DNA from: Thiohalocapsa sp. | GTDB lineage: Bacteria > Pseudomonadota > Gammaproteobacteria > Chromatiales > Chromatiaceae | Direction of reading: 5' to 3' | DNA: 64,000 bases | Assembly (NCBI GenBank): GCA_028277725.1 | Contig: JANQFX010000105.1 | Location: 18,516 to 82,515, forward strand | Part shown: positions 63,804 through 64,000 of the stretch, piece after piece | How positions within the stretch are numbered: the stretch's first letter is position 1 | Layout of the letters: each line of letters begins with the position of its first letter | Notes under the pieces: model-generated | What the model saw: only the letters and a program-made list of their open reading frames with translations | What the model was told of the DNA's origin: nothing | The model's database searches: none | Translations under genes and position numbers: made by a program

Positions 63804-64000
63804 AGCGTCCGGGATTCTACCCCGAGACTACCCGCAACAATAGGGAGTCTCGAAAAACGCCGCGGAAGGCGTTTCTCGCTTTGCCCAATGGTGTTCTTGC
63901 AGGAGTTATGGTGATTTCTGGTGTACGGCGTAGGCCGGGAGTGGTGGCGTATCCTGTTGACTGATCACCGCCAAGATCACAGCCAACAGAGGTGGATACG
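63804..64000. other. Window-end region upstream of accA
   Basis: A stem-loop (AAACGCC/GGCGTTT, 63855-63874) lies about 50 bases upstream of accA. Near the edge CGTATCCTGTTGACTGATC (63948-63966) recurs in imperfect inverted form at 63974-64000. A plus-strand frame starting GTG 63921 (MYGVGREWWRILLTDH...) is still open at the edge and could be the start of a small DNA-binding or mobile-element protein, but it is too short to classify. Confidence 0.3.

Noticed and set aside
63921..64000. A gene starting at GTG 63921 at the window edge
   Set aside because: Only 26 codons are visible; too short to distinguish from chance.

Overview
The window is about 64 kb of GC-rich DNA, roughly two-thirds G+C by eye. 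It most likely comes from a sulfur-oxidising gammaproteobacterium of the purple sulfur bacterium type (Chromatiales). The main evidence is a complete fifteen-gene reverse dissimilatory sulfite reductase operon, dsrABEFHCMKLJOPNRS, in the Allochromatium-like order and including dsrN, dsrR and dsrS. Iron transport, SUF-type Fe-S assembly and a RuBisCO-like protein fit the same lifestyle. The genus is not identified.

Left part (1-24.8 kb). After the tail of an RND exporter, a diheme cytochrome c and a membrane coiled-coil protein comes class I ribonucleotide reductase. nrdA carries a complete 379-residue LAGLIDADG intein with an unusual Gly at the +1 splice position. It is preceded by two perfect DnaA boxes and a tandem NrdR operator wrapped around a promoter. 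nrdB lies 7.9 kb downstream. The first half of that gap is an accessory patch of toxin-antitoxin genes (BrnTA and remnants of HicB, DUF2283 and DUF4160/DUF2442), a trypsin-like protease, inverted repeats and short dispersed repeats. The second half carries membrane and envelope genes. After nrdB come a tandem repeat, a palindromic promoter/operator and an ATPase pair: a small STAND-like ATPase with an apparent internal deletion, translationally coupled to an 890-residue ATPase-winged helix-TPR protein. An OmpA-like protein, a glutaredoxin, a lipocalin and DAHP synthase follow.

Centre (24.8-42.8 kb). The dsr operon runs on the minus strand from 39.6 kb down to 24.8 kb. It encodes the siroheme reductase DsrAB, the DsrEFH/DsrC sulfur-transfer relay, the DsrMKJOP membrane complex, the DsrL NAD(P)H-dependent oxidoreductase, the DsrN siroheme amidase and the accessory proteins DsrR and DsrS. 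Diverging from it on the plus strand is a four-gene cluster ending in a clear terminator: a 63-residue protein, a helical-repeat protein, a Cas6/Cmx6-like protein with no CRISPR array or other cas gene in view, and a DsrC/TusE-family protein lacking the redox cysteines. This cluster is the best candidate for an undescribed system in the window.

Right part (42.8-64 kb). Contents include a ClC chloride channel, an Slp lipoprotein, homoserine dehydrogenase, an AlaC-type aminotransferase, an NTAQ1-like N-terminal glutamine amidase, DUF302 and CIA30 proteins, PstS and a sufBCD-sufT operon. The suf operon diverges from a Fur-boxed fbpABC ferric transporter. A form IV RuBisCO-like protein follows directly, then convergent tilS and accA. 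A dispersed element with GTCGTAATC / GATTACGAC half-sites recurs in at least four intergenic gaps. No rRNA, tRNA or CRISPR array was found.
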